Source of the DNA: Voacanga thouarsii
Lineage: Eukaryota > Streptophyta > Magnoliopsida > Gentianales > Apocynaceae
Reading direction: 5' to 3'
Assembly: GCA_026120185.1 (NCBI GenBank)
Contig: JANUWF010003367.1
Location: 904,001 to 968,000 of the forward strand
DNA: 64,000 nt
Part shown: positions 29,111-39,729 of the stretch, in pieces
How the letters are laid out: every line of letters begins with the position of its first letter
Numbering within the stretch: the first letter of the stretch is position 1
Translations under genes and position numbers: made by a program
The notes under the pieces: model-generated
Database searches by the model: none
Told to the model about the DNA's origin: nothing
What the model saw: only the letters and a program-made list of their open reading frames with translations

Positions 29111-29392
29111 CTAAAATTATAGTGTCAACTATTTAAATAATATTTAATTTTAAATATCAATTATCTAAATTTCATAATTCCCTTACATTTCATGATCCAA
29201 ATAATTTATAAATTAATTGAATTCGGATAACGTGTGAAATGTTAAAATTCTAAAAAAATCATTTAAAAAAATTACAATCTCAATATTTGTCTTTAAAGTT
29301 CTATTATTATTAATTTTGTCTTAAAAATGGCCAAACTAAATTGAACTCTAAAACGTGATACAAATAATAAAATTTATTACACATGAAATAAT

Positions 29393-31643
29393 TTAAAAAA
29401 AATGATGAAAACTAGTCCCACAATGAAATCCTCGACGGTTCCTTGGAGGTTGAACTCGTCTCTGAGGCTGTTGTTGTTGTTCTTCGAGTGGTTTTTCCGG
29501 TTCTATTGTACCTTACTCGTAACGGTGAGATGAATCGGAAATATCTATAGAATATCTGTACCGTATTTGAGACCGTCCAAAAGAAGGGCCGGCATCAAAA
29601 TCATCAGCTGAAGATAAGCATTTAGTATCAAAGACTAGGTGCTGTGGAATAATAAAATCAGTTTGCGTATCTTCAACTTCTGCAGGATCACATTGTTCAT
29701 AATCGTGTACTGGAGAGTAGTAATCCTGCATAGGAATATCAGGTATAGTACGTTTGTATGCCCTTCTACCCCCTTTTCGCATCGAGAGAACTCTGCGATT
29801 GACTTCTTACGGGATCGGAGGTATTGGTTGAGCAGTGTAGCTTCGTCTAGCTAACTCATAGGGCGGGTGGTTCAAACGACTTACCTCACCAGCGGCAGTC
29901 AACGAACGCGTAGCGAAATCCGTTATTGATGCAAACACTTGTCTACTCGCAGCATCCGCATTTTGATAGTCTTTATTGCCAAGGTACAATATCTGATGTA
30001 TCGAATCAACCTATATATGTATTTCGAAATGTCAATAAATTATTTGAGTGTAAATTATATATTTTATAATATTATGTAAGAAAATTTACATACTAATACT
30101 TCTGTCGCCCCACCACTCAATTGGTAGCCCGAAGGATTAGGTTGTATTATAATCGGATTACCAATCAGTCGCCTAGTGTGAGTCCAATACCATACTGTAT
30201 AGTCAGGCGAAATTATATTCTGACCGTAACTATATTATCTAAGAAGAACTATTGAATGCCTATTAACACAGTCCGCGAGATGTATTGAATCTATCTCGAG
30301 CCACCCTGCACTGGTAGTTCTCATGTCACGGGTATGCAAATTGTCACCGGTGTCAACTGCAGTAGGTATTGTCTGCACAAATTCAAATTGTTGCATGACT
30401 CTATCTGGATGATGCACTTCTATTATTTCCTAACAAATTAGGGATGTGATAGATGCCAAAATGTATCGTCCATGAGTGCAATACGGGGGTAAGGTAGCCA
30501 ACATGTGCTCATCATAAGGCTGCCAGATAAATTGTTAGTATCAATAATAAATAAAGAATTTAAAATTAGAGTTGAAAGCAAATTGGTTAAAATAAGACTT
30601 ATATGGTCATGTTGTATTCTATCTAATTGATCCCTATAGGTAAGAAGCGCATGTGTCGGGGTGTGTGAAAGTTCTAACGGTCCCTCCCATGTTGATCCTC
30701 TCGAGGCCTGGGGATCAACATTCTTAACCGGATGAACTCTGCTCGGTCTGATAGTAGGGATACGCTCACAAACCCACAACTATTTCAACATGAACAAACA
30801 ATTCTTTAAAAAAAATACTATATTTATTATTAATCTATAATACTAATAAGATTTTTTTAAAATGTGTGTTCCATACCTAAACTAACAATAATGGCCACTG
30901 ATAGTGTATGCTCTGTAGGATATAGCGTTGCATAGATAACGGTACAAATGAGTTAATGCTGCACTTTCCCAACTAAAGGTGCCAAATACCTCTAAATCAC
31001 AAATGTATTTTAAAAAGTGCAGATGTACTCTGTTGTTGAACTTGTCCGATAATAGAAAGCCGTCGATGAGCTGCATAATACGGCACCATGTATCCTATCA
31101 TATCATCTCTGGCGTCGCATCTACAGGTAGTGGCTGACTCAATGCTATCTCGAGTGAAATGATTTTCAATTTATATCCATCAAACTCCGTCAGAGTCGGT
31201 CGAAATCCCAAAAGCTCATCGCACATGTCAATCAACTCTACAAATGAATGTACAAAATGACTAGTACAGATAGGATCACCATCTACACGTAATTCAAAGA
31301 AAACATCTATGTCCTATAGAGTAATAGTAACCTCTCCAATTGTAAAGTGAAACGTATGCGTCTCCTGACACCATCTTTCTACTAACGTTGTTATCAGTGG
31401 ATGGTCGATCCTCATGTAACATAAACGACGTAGTCCACCAAAACCGACAATATCCATGAGCTGCTCAATACGATGATCGAATGGTTGAGCTTCCCAAAAC
31501 ATGCTATCATTTCGCTTTGCATTTAAAACGTTGTTGTATAACTGTCCTGCCCAAATATGTGACGACCTATATTTGTGTTGCAATCTCAATACATTCAGTA
31601 TAATAAGACCTGAATCTACTCCGTGTGAAGTAGGCTCATACAT
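29393..31643 (-). pseudogene. plant mobile domain (PMD) protein of element A
   Basis: The frame from 31643 opens MYEPTSHGVDSGLIILNVLR and continues with the PMD core: SSHIWAGQL, IEQLMDIVGFGGL, IDHPLITTLVERW, ETHTFHFTIGEVTITL. This is the signature shared with MAIN/MAIL1 proteins and PMD-carrying transposons. Later pieces on the same strand (about 31076-30882, 30779-30235, 29989-29513) are separated by introns and breaks. The C-terminus is an arginine-rich tail ending RRGFHCGTSF near 29410. An in-frame TAA at 29513-29515 precedes that tail and other pieces lie in different frames, so the gene is decayed. It is encoded next to the transposase, as in element B. In MAIN/MAIL1 the domain is nuclear and acts in silencing; its role in transposons is not settled. 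Confidence 0.78.
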
Positions 31644-31856
31644 TATATCTTAATTAATAAAATTGATTTAAGAAAATTAAAAATAAATACAAAAGTAAGA
31701 TATATAGCTAACATCAAATTAAGTACAAAAAAATAAACGCAAAAGTAAAAATAAATAATTTAAATCATGATATATAATAAATAATAAAATTAAGGTTACA
31801 AATAAGCAATGTATCTAAACAAATTTAGCTATCTAAATATAAAATTTAAATAGATG

Positions 31857-34654
31857 TCACATTAATTGTACAGCACCGTGAGTACAATTTCTCCTATTGT
31901 GTCCGCTACGATGACAGGCGCCGCAACGAAGTGGTGAATCGGGATTACGTTCGTCCATCTCATTCCGAATATGCAACGTCCGCAATCTACCCTTGTGACG
32001 ATTCTTGAAACGGTGAGTAAACGGGGCCAAACTAAAGCCAGTATTACGCCAATAATCCTCGTGTGAAATGTGCCTGAACTGTGTTGTATAAGTCATTCTA
32101 TAGGATAGTGTCGTACTTTCTGATGACACTAAATCTCCAGGATTCAATCCCAGTTGCTGACATGCTGCAAACATGTACGAACAAAGTATTCCATAAATTT
32201 TTCATTTGCAACAGCTGCACTTCCTAGCCCCAATATTAACCTCGTACGAGTTATTTCCCTTCCCATGCTCACGATGCGGTGACACAATATTAAAAATTTC
32301 ACGATCTCGATTAAAAGTCAGTACACGGTGTGTTCTTCTTTTCGTCTCATTCTTCACAATTTTGCCCCATATCCTAGAAAGAAAGTGATATCGCCCATGA
32401 TTAGCCTCCTATCTATGGTTATTGAAATATTTGACTGTTTTTTTTAATGAAGACTCCATAATCACTTTGATGTGTAGGGCACGTATGCCTTTTACGATAC
32501 TATTGAAAGATTCTGTCAGATTAGTTGTCATGTTACCATACCGATGCCCACCATTATAAGTAAACGTCCATTTTTCTTTCGGAATCAAATCCAACCATGC
32601 TTTTGCTTGGGGGTTTAGTAAATTAATTTCTTCCATAATCTTCAAAAATTTTTGCCTTTTGCTTTGATTCCCAACTGCGTACATCAACTTCTTTAACTCA
32701 TACATTCTGAACTTTATTGAAGTTACTCCAAATATGCCTAAGACAAAATCTATGTACTGCCATTGGCTCTTGCCAGAGAGATAATCGATGAACTACATTC
32801 ACAATCCCAATGTGTCTGTCAGATATTAAACAAACTTTTTGATCATTTAACACATGTTCTCTTAGCAAGGTCAAAAACCACCCCAAACTGTCATTAGTTT
32901 CTTCTTCAACGACTGCAAATGCAAGAGGCAATATATGGTTATTGGCATCTTGTCCAACTGCTATTAAAAGTTTTCCCCTGTATATACCCCTCAAAAATGT
33001 CCCGTCAACGCTAACCACCGGTTTCATGTGAATAAATGCATCAATACAGGGTTCGAACGCCCAAAAAACATATCCAAAAGTCTTGGCTCCATTACTATCC
33101 ATAGGCAAGAAGTGCCACGCCACGACGGTACCAAAATTCGCATCTTGTAAAGCTTGCATATATCGTGGTAGCTGTGTGAATGAAGATGGACAATCTCCCG
33201 TAGATCTCCTTAATATCATTCCTACGTATGTTCCATCCTTTCCTGTATGATAGGGTGAAGTACCATGTGTTATGAATATGACTATTTATTTCACTGACTT
33301 TAATCTCTGGATTATCATGAATCAAATGCAAGATGTGTTTCGCCATGAATTTCACACTCATGTTTCGGTAGTTCCCGTCTACTATTCGGACTAGACAAAT
33401 GTGATCTCCATGCCATCGACTAATTTGCCACAAGCCACAAGCCACAACCTTTCTTTTTCCGTGCATGGATACGCCAATAACATGGATGCTGTGGAGTTGA
33501 ATTTTTACACTCGGCAACCCAATATGAACTCTTGCTTTCTACCATAGTAAACTCGCGACCCATTCTAATAGACCACAATCGAACAACCCAAAGCAATTCA
33601 TTCTTATCCCTAAACCATATGTCAATCCTTAAGTCATTATTGGATTTTGACCATAAATCCATCCTCGTACTCGGCACCAATCCACCAACTTCATTTTCCA
33701 GCTCTTGCAAAATATCTAACCGGTCAAAATATATTAAATACGGTGGATCGTACAAGCGAATCGGTTCAAATGATCTATTAGCATGTTATTGCAATACAAA
33801 AGGACTGGGAATATCTTCGTCGTCATTGCCATCCCCCCGTCCTCGTCTAGTGACTCATCCGCGGTAGGCCCATCAACGTTTGACGTAAGTCCTAACCCGT
33901 CCACAGTCGCTTCTGAAGCACCGACCCAATTACGCTCTCGAGCTACCCAATCATCAATTGGGGTTATATCTAATGAAACACCAATTTCAGCCGTTGAAAA
34001 TAATTGCTGGCTCGTTTGTGCTTGAAGAGATTGAATGTGGTCATGAGGTTGAGGCATAACAAACCCAGTAGAAGTTGAAAAGTATTGATTGCTAAGTCCA
34101 ACGACCTGGGTATCCAAAATTGATGCATTGAAAATAGATTGGAAAGTATCATTTCTTATATGTGGAGGATCGTTAGCTACAGGGGTTGGAAAATTTAAAT
34201 CGAAGTTAGGCATGTTGACAGGAATAGTTGAGTTAAGTAATGCAGTGAACGATTCAGTGATAAGAGTTGAGATATTATGCTCTGGAAGATCTGTAATTGT
34301 TGCATTCGAAATCTGGACGATCTTATAGTGAACATGCAGATCAATTGGTTGTCCTTTCACGGTTGATGCATAATACCACAAAATTTTCATATTATCGTCA
34401 TCCGTTATAGCAGCGGTTGTAGACCTCGTCCTAGTGCCAATAATAGTGTCCTCCTCCATTGTGATTTGTAACTTCACAATAGATGTGTCTAGACCTCGAA
34501 TGGCACATATTTTATTGATTAGACCACCAAAATTAACTCGATTTCTAACAATTAATGTCTTGCGATAGAAACCATTAAAAAAATCGCCATGTGCCGTGCG
34601 CATAATTTCACAATCTCAATATAACCGTAGTCTTACAGGTTCTTCTAATGACAT
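31857..34654 (-). pseudogene. MuDR-family transposase of element A
   Basis: Starts at 34654 (MSLEEPVRLRLY). In order: an N-terminal MULE domain (ILWYYASTVKGQPIDLHVH, about 34370-34320); a MuDR DNA-binding region (YWVAECKNSTPQHPCYWRIHARKKKG, about 33530-33440); the MULE DDE core (33219-32698, with VVSVDGTFLRG and CLISDRHIGIVN); a decayed SWIM finger (about 32220-32165); and a CCHC knuckle (CGACHRSGHNRRNC, 31915-31874). Inactivating changes: TGA for Trp at 34618; a frameshift in a G run near 33833; TAA at 33786-33788; a 7-bp duplication (TTGTGGC) near 33435; an extra G near 33199; a stop inside the SWIM region. It cannot make an active transposase. Arrangement and motifs match the better-bounded element B. 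Confidence 0.88.
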
Positions 34655-34707
34655 TGCGTCTAGATCTATTGAGCATGAATTTTCTATTCAAAAATTAAAG
34701 TATATCA

Positions 34708-35713
34708 CGATAATAATAAAAATAAATGAATACATAAATAAATAAATAGATAATTAAATAACTATTTAGGTAATTAAATATTTAAATAAATAGACAAATA
34801 AATAAATAATCAAATAAATAAATGATAATTAAGCAAATAAATAATTAATTACTTTAATAAGACAATAAATATTAGTTATTAAATATTATAAATAATATTA
34901 TGCACTAACTAAATAAATTAATAATGACCTCAATATAATAATTTTAATAATAAATAATAATTTTAATTAAAAACATATATATACATACTAAATTATATTA
35001 TAGAATTTTAATTGTGACTATAATATAATAATTAGGGATAAGAAAATAATAATAAAATCATATACTACAATGGTAATATATTATGAAAAGAATGGTATAA
35101 TAATTATATTCTATTAATTAAACATAATGTAATGAACTATGCACTAATAATTAAATTAATAAATTTATGAATAAAGAAATCATTGAAGCAAAATTAACTA
35201 GCAATACAATAAGATTAATGAATAATATGTTTAACAATATCAACCAATAAATATGTTATTAGTAAACATTTAAAACATTTATAATAGTAAGCAATAAAAA
35301 ATAATTTTAATAATAAAGTTAATAAACAATGTATAATAACCTTAATAATAAAAATAAATAAATACATAAATAAATAGATAATTAAATAACTATTTAAGTA
35401 ATTAAATATTTAAATAAATAGACAAATGAATAAATAAATAATCAAATAAATAAATGATAATTAAGCAAATAAATAACACAATAAATAAATAATTAATTTA
35501 ATAAGACAATAAATATTGGTTATTAAATATTATAAATGATATTACGCACCAACTAAATAAATTAATAATGACATCAATATAGTAATTTTAATAATAATAA
35601 ATAAAAATTATGAATAATGAATAATAATTTTAATTTGAAAAATATATATATACATACTAAATAATATTATAAAATTTTAATTGTGACTATAATATAATAA
35701 TTAGGGATAAGAA

Positions 35714-35750
<37 letters not shown>

Positions 35751-36240
35751 TCATATACTACAATGGTAATATATTATGAAAAGAGTGGTATAATAATTAT
35801 ATTCTATTAATTAAACATAATAGTAATGGACTATGCACTAATAATTAAACTAATAAATTTATGAATAAAGAAATCATCGAAACAAAATTAACTAACAATA
35901 CAATAAGATTAATGAATAATAGGTTTAACAATATCAACCAATAAATATGTTATTAGTAAATATTTAAAACATTTATAACAGTAAGTAATAAAAAATAATT
36001 CTAGTAATAAAGTTAAAAAACAATGTATAATAACCTTAATAATAATAAAAATAAATGAATACATAAATAATTAAATACTATTTAGGTAATTAAATATTTA
36101 AATAAATAGATAAATAAATAATCAAATAAATAAATGATAATTAAGCAAATAAATAACACAATAAATAATTAATTACTTTAATAAAACAATAAATATTAAT
36201 TCTTAAATATTATAAATAATATTATGCACTAACTAAAAAT
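34708..36240. repeat. AT-rich tandem array upstream of the element A genes
   Basis: About 2.3 units of 640-695 bp. The block AAATAAATGAATACATAAAT recurs at about 34725, 35350 (one change) and 36050, followed each time by AATTAAATA...ACTATTTAGGTAATT. The second unit contains an (AAT)n expansion near 35715-35752. Non-coding, almost no G or C. Confidence 0.82.
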
Positions 36241-36289
36241 TATCTACTTTCCTTTTTTAAAAAATTTAAAAATATATATATATTATCTA

Positions 36290-36900
36290 CTTCCCTATTA
36301 ATGTTGCAAACAATTACTATCCTGTCATTTGTGCCCCTGAGTCAGATTAATAGTCTTCTCTTTTCCTGACAGAGCGTTAAAAAAACCTTACTCATAGGCA
36401 AGCAATATCCCTTAGTCTATCGAGCCAGCCGAACTAAATGATCCATACGAATCAAGCCATTTGCCTTCAATGCAGTTTTAGAATTGAAAGTGTAAACTTA
36501 CTGTAAACTTGAAAGAGACCTCATCTTCATAACCTAAGGAGCGTAACAAGCCAAAGGATCTCCCCTTCTTTCTACTAATGCTTCTTTTTGTTTGTCATTA
36601 GCTTAGCTTAAGGCTAGTGCAATGGATGGCTTCCTCGCAAGAAGCCTTATAGTCAGGGGTGCTACGGTAATATTTGCCAGATACAACCCTGTCGAAGCTT
36701 AGCAGCATTTTGGCCTTAGGCCACAGCGAAACTCAAGACTAACTTCTGTGGAAGCACGAGTTCTAAAAGGGAGTATTCCATTAAGTCAATATACTCTCAG
36801 CTTCTGCAAGGAGCGGGGTGCTAATTTTTCTATAGAACCTCAACCAAGGAATCATTAACATTTTTTCTCATCTAAGTAATTGATACTTTAATTTTTTCTC
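36290..36900. other. GC-richer insert within element A, origin unknown
   Basis: About 600 bases of clearly higher GC than the arrays on its left (for example GGAGCGGGGTGCTAATTTTT), with no open frame of note. It has the even composition of plant mitochondrial intergenic DNA, but that is an impression and not a match; it could equally be transposon DNA. Confidence 0.35.
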
Positions 36901-36941
36901 ATCTAAGGAATCATTGTTTTCAATAGCTAACAATCTCAGTC

Positions 36942-36959
36942 AAGTGTATGCATACACTT
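36942..36959. repeat. 18-bp perfect palindrome
   Basis: AAGTGTATGCATACACTT is its own reverse complement. It lies between the GC-richer insert and the right terminal region of element A. Confidence 0.85.
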
Positions 36960-37276
36960 ACTACTTATAGGAAAAGAGAGCAAAGAGGAAAAACGTGTTG
37001 TAGAAGATGACCTTTCGGCGGCGGCAATGAGGTCTCTTCCGGCGGAGGCAGTGAGGCTTCTTCCGATGGCGGCAGCTAATGGGTTTTTGAGCAATGGAGA
37101 AGAAGATATGCTTGTGGAGAGGAAGGAGATGGAGAAGATATATGCTAACGGGTCTCTTATAATGAAGTCGCCAAGGAAGGTGTGACCCGTGAACGCAGCA
37201 ACTTTTCCAAAGATTCTCTGGAAAAGCTTGCATGCTCGTGAAATGCAGCAAAAGAAAAGCCGCGCACCGCGGAGAA

Positions 37277-37516
37277 GATGACTTCCTCGCCTTCGTGATT
37301 TGCGAGGTCCGCCTTCGTGATTTGCGAGGTCCTTGGACCTCGCAATTCACAAAAGCGAGGCAGTTAGATTGCATAGAATGCCAGGCAACTTTGTCGCCTG
37401 TTGTTGGATAGTACAGATCTCGCATTCACCGAATGCGAGGTACCCCTTTCTATGCGCCGGTGCAAAATTCGCCCCTCATTTGGTCTTCGATTGGAATTTT
37501 GACCCAATTTGGTCAA
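37277..37516. repeat. right terminal region of element A with CCTCG...CGAGG palindromes
   Basis: Several hairpin-capable motifs stand in a row: CCTCGCCTTCGTGATTTGCG followed by AGG (37287-37309), GCGAGGTCCTTGGACCTCGC (37324-37343, perfect), ACCTCGCAATTCACAAAAGC followed by GAGG, and CTCGCATTC-ACC-GAATGCGAG (37419-37439, perfect 9-bp arms). GGTACC follows, then the end proper, which read inward starts TTGACCAAATTGGG. Confidence 0.7.
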
Positions 37517-37522
37517 AATCCC

Positions 37523-37663
37523 TTGACCAAAATGGTAGGCGTTCAAAAAGTAACTCTGGTTGGGGGTAGGAAAATCGGAGCACCCCACGACAGAGGGTAC
37601 CTCGTGTCTACCAAACACGAAGAGCAGCGGCACCTCGTGTCTGGCAAACACGAGGAATGCCCG
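37523..37663 (+). repeat. left TIR of element B
   Basis: 141 bp, starting TTGACCAAAATGG and ending CACGAGGAATGCCCG. It carries two hairpin-capable motifs, ACCTCGTGTCTACCAAACAC followed by GAAG and CCTCGTGTCTGGCAAACACG followed by AGG (8-bp arms CCTCGTGT/ACACGAGG). Confidence 0.88.
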
Positions 37664-37829
37664 ACATTTCTTCAATAAGCAAAAGCAGTCAACGTGTCAG
37701 AGAGCGTTGAAAAGCATGTAGAATTGATGAAAAGCAGACAATCTCGTATCTGCCAAACGCCAGATACTGTGTACCTCGCGTCTGGCAGACATGAAGTTGC
37801 TTGCTTTTCCCTCCCGGCATGGCTTTATT

Positions 37830-37863
37830 CAGTGGAATCTTTGATTCCATAGAGATTCCACTG
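37830..37863. repeat. inverted repeat in the 5' region of element B
   Basis: Arms CAGTGGAATCT (37830-37840) and AGATTCCACTG (37853-37863) are perfect reverse complements around a 12-base loop. It lies about 70 bases before a TATAAAA box, so it could be a control site or an RNA-level structure. Confidence 0.6.
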
Positions 37864-37929
37864 AAAGTTGGCCTTCACATGATCATGCAAAGCTGCTAAT
37901 TCACGGGAGGAACAGTGGAAAATTTTGCC

Positions 37930-37936
37930 TATAAAA
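37930..37936 (+). promoter_or_regulatory. TATA box, probable promoter of the element B genes
   Basis: TATAAAA in a region of balanced composition. It is followed by a leader-like stretch to about 38065, then AT-rich DNA ending in TTTATTTAG just before the transposase ATG at 39730. This fits a 5' leader whose intron (about 1.65 kb, carrying the tandem array) is removed to reach the ATG. The intron is an inference. Confidence 0.45.
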
Positions 37937-38554
37937 TGCACGCAGGCCGAGTTCATTTCATTCATCTCCAAAAACCCTCTTTGTTCACTCACATTTCACA
38001 GGCATTTCACCCATTTTCTCTCAAACACAATTGAAAGCCGTCGGTAGCAAAATACCAGTAGTTTAGCTTTTCTCTATTTTTAAATTTATTAAGCTATTTT
38101 CTTCTCCCACTCATTCAGAATTATATATCATATTTATTTCCTTTCATCACTATTAATTTATCATCAGAGGTTTGTGCTGGAATTACAAGTTAGAAAAAGT
38201 GTTGCTGCTTGTACACTCAAGCCATACACGCGACTTCTATATTACAATTTTTTTTAAAGAAAAAATAGATATTGTATCAATTGATTTATTTATTTGTTCA
38301 AATAGATATATTTGAATTTAATATTAAAAATTAATTATTAGATGATGATATCTTAGTGAAATTATTGGTATTTTTAAATATTATGTTTAGTAAAATATTG
38401 ACTGATTTATAACATGTTTTAATCTGTTTAATCAAAATGTAAAGTAAATTATTGATTTTCTCTATTTTATGTGTTGTTGAATGGTATAAACTGCGTATGA
38501 TTGATATTTGACTAAATTACTTACTATTAGGTTAAAGGAAAAATGATCGACTAT

Positions 38555-39645
38555 TTATTTCTAACAATTTGATTAGGAAAATATTAATATAAATTGGATA
38601 AAAAATAACTAATTATGCACAAATTTTTAAATAAAATGAAAAAATTTAATGTAGTATATATTAAAAATTTAGGGTGAACCTTATCTTTAACTTTTATGGT
38701 GAACTTAATAATTTAATTTATTTGTAATTTTTCGTTAGTTGTTTTTTTTATACTTAATTTAATTTAATTTAATTGTAATTTACGTCCATGTTAAAAAATC
38801 GTTATATTTTGTTTGATATTTGATTTTTGATTATTTGTGACGATTAATTGATTTATATTTACATTGTATTGCACAATATATTGTTTTGGGTTGAGATGTG
38901 ATGAATAACGAGACTAATTATTTCTATCAATTTGATTAAGAAAATATTAATATAAATTGGATAAAAAATAACTAATTATGCACAAATTTTTAAATAAAAT
39001 GAAAAAATTTAATGTAGTATATATTAAAAATTTAGGGTGAACCTTATCTTTAACTTTTATGGTGAACTTAATAATTTAATTTATTTGTAATTTTTCGTTA
39101 GTTGTTTTTTTTATACTTAATTTAATTTAATTTAATTGTAATTTACGTCCATGTTAAAAAATCGTTATATTTTGTTTGATATTTGATTTTTGATTATTTG
39201 TGACGATTAATTGATTTATATTTATATTGTATAGCACAATATATTGTTTTTGGTTGAGATGTGATGAATAACGAGACTAATTATTTCTAACAATTTGATT
39301 AGGAAAATATTAATATAAATTAGATGAAAATATCTAATTATGCACAAATTTTTAAATAAAATGAAAAAATTTAATGTAGTATATATTAAAAATTTAGGGT
39401 GAACCTTATCTTTAGCTTTTATGGTGAACTTAATAATTTAATTTATTTGTAATTTTTAGTTAGTTATTTTTTATATTTAATTTAATTTAATTGTAATTTA
39501 CGTCCATGTTAAAAAATCATTATATTTTTTTTATATTTGATTTTTGATTATTTGTGACGATTAATTGATTTATATTGATATTCTATTGTATAGCATAATA
39601 TATTATTTTGAGTAGAGATGTGCTAAATAATAATGATATTGGTTT
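38555..39645. repeat. tandem array upstream of the element B transposase
   Basis: Three units of about 362 bp. The block TTATTTCTAACAATTTGATT begins near 38556, 38918 (two changes) and 39281, and each unit continues with AATTTAGGGTGAACCTTATC and ATGGTGAACTTAATAATTTA. The first two units are nearly identical; the third is more diverged. Confidence 0.88.
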
Positions 39646-39729
39646 CATATAGTAATTCAAGATTGCAACATACTTTATTTATTTATTTTTTTTATAGAAA
39701 AATTCTTTTACATTGTTTATTTAGGCACA

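Larger units (their letters stand above)
27506..37522 (-). mobile_element. MULE-PMD element A (Mutator-like, decayed)
   Basis: A roughly 10-kb unit whose two genes (transposase 34654-31857, plant mobile domain 31643-29393) read on the minus strand. The left end begins near 27506-27530 (GGTTTTTGACCAAAG). The right end, read inward from 37516, begins TTGACCAAATTGGG and then matches the left end in patches (GGGCGAA, CCGG, GGTACC). AT-rich tandem arrays lie on both sides of the gene pair (27665-29110 and 34708-36240). Both genes carry stops or frameshifts. It abuts element B head to head at 37517-37522. The ends are less alike than those of B, so A is probably older or rearranged. Confidence 0.7.

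Noticed and set aside
36961..37425. Minus-strand open frame of 154 codons
   Set aside because: It runs through the palindromic end of element A; its basic, low-complexity sequence comes from repeated motifs, and nothing similar is open in element B.
34708..39645. CRISPR-like or satellite arrays
   Set aside because: The repeats are long, adjoining, AT-rich units with no unique spacers. This is a plant genome, and the repeats are internal to the transposons.
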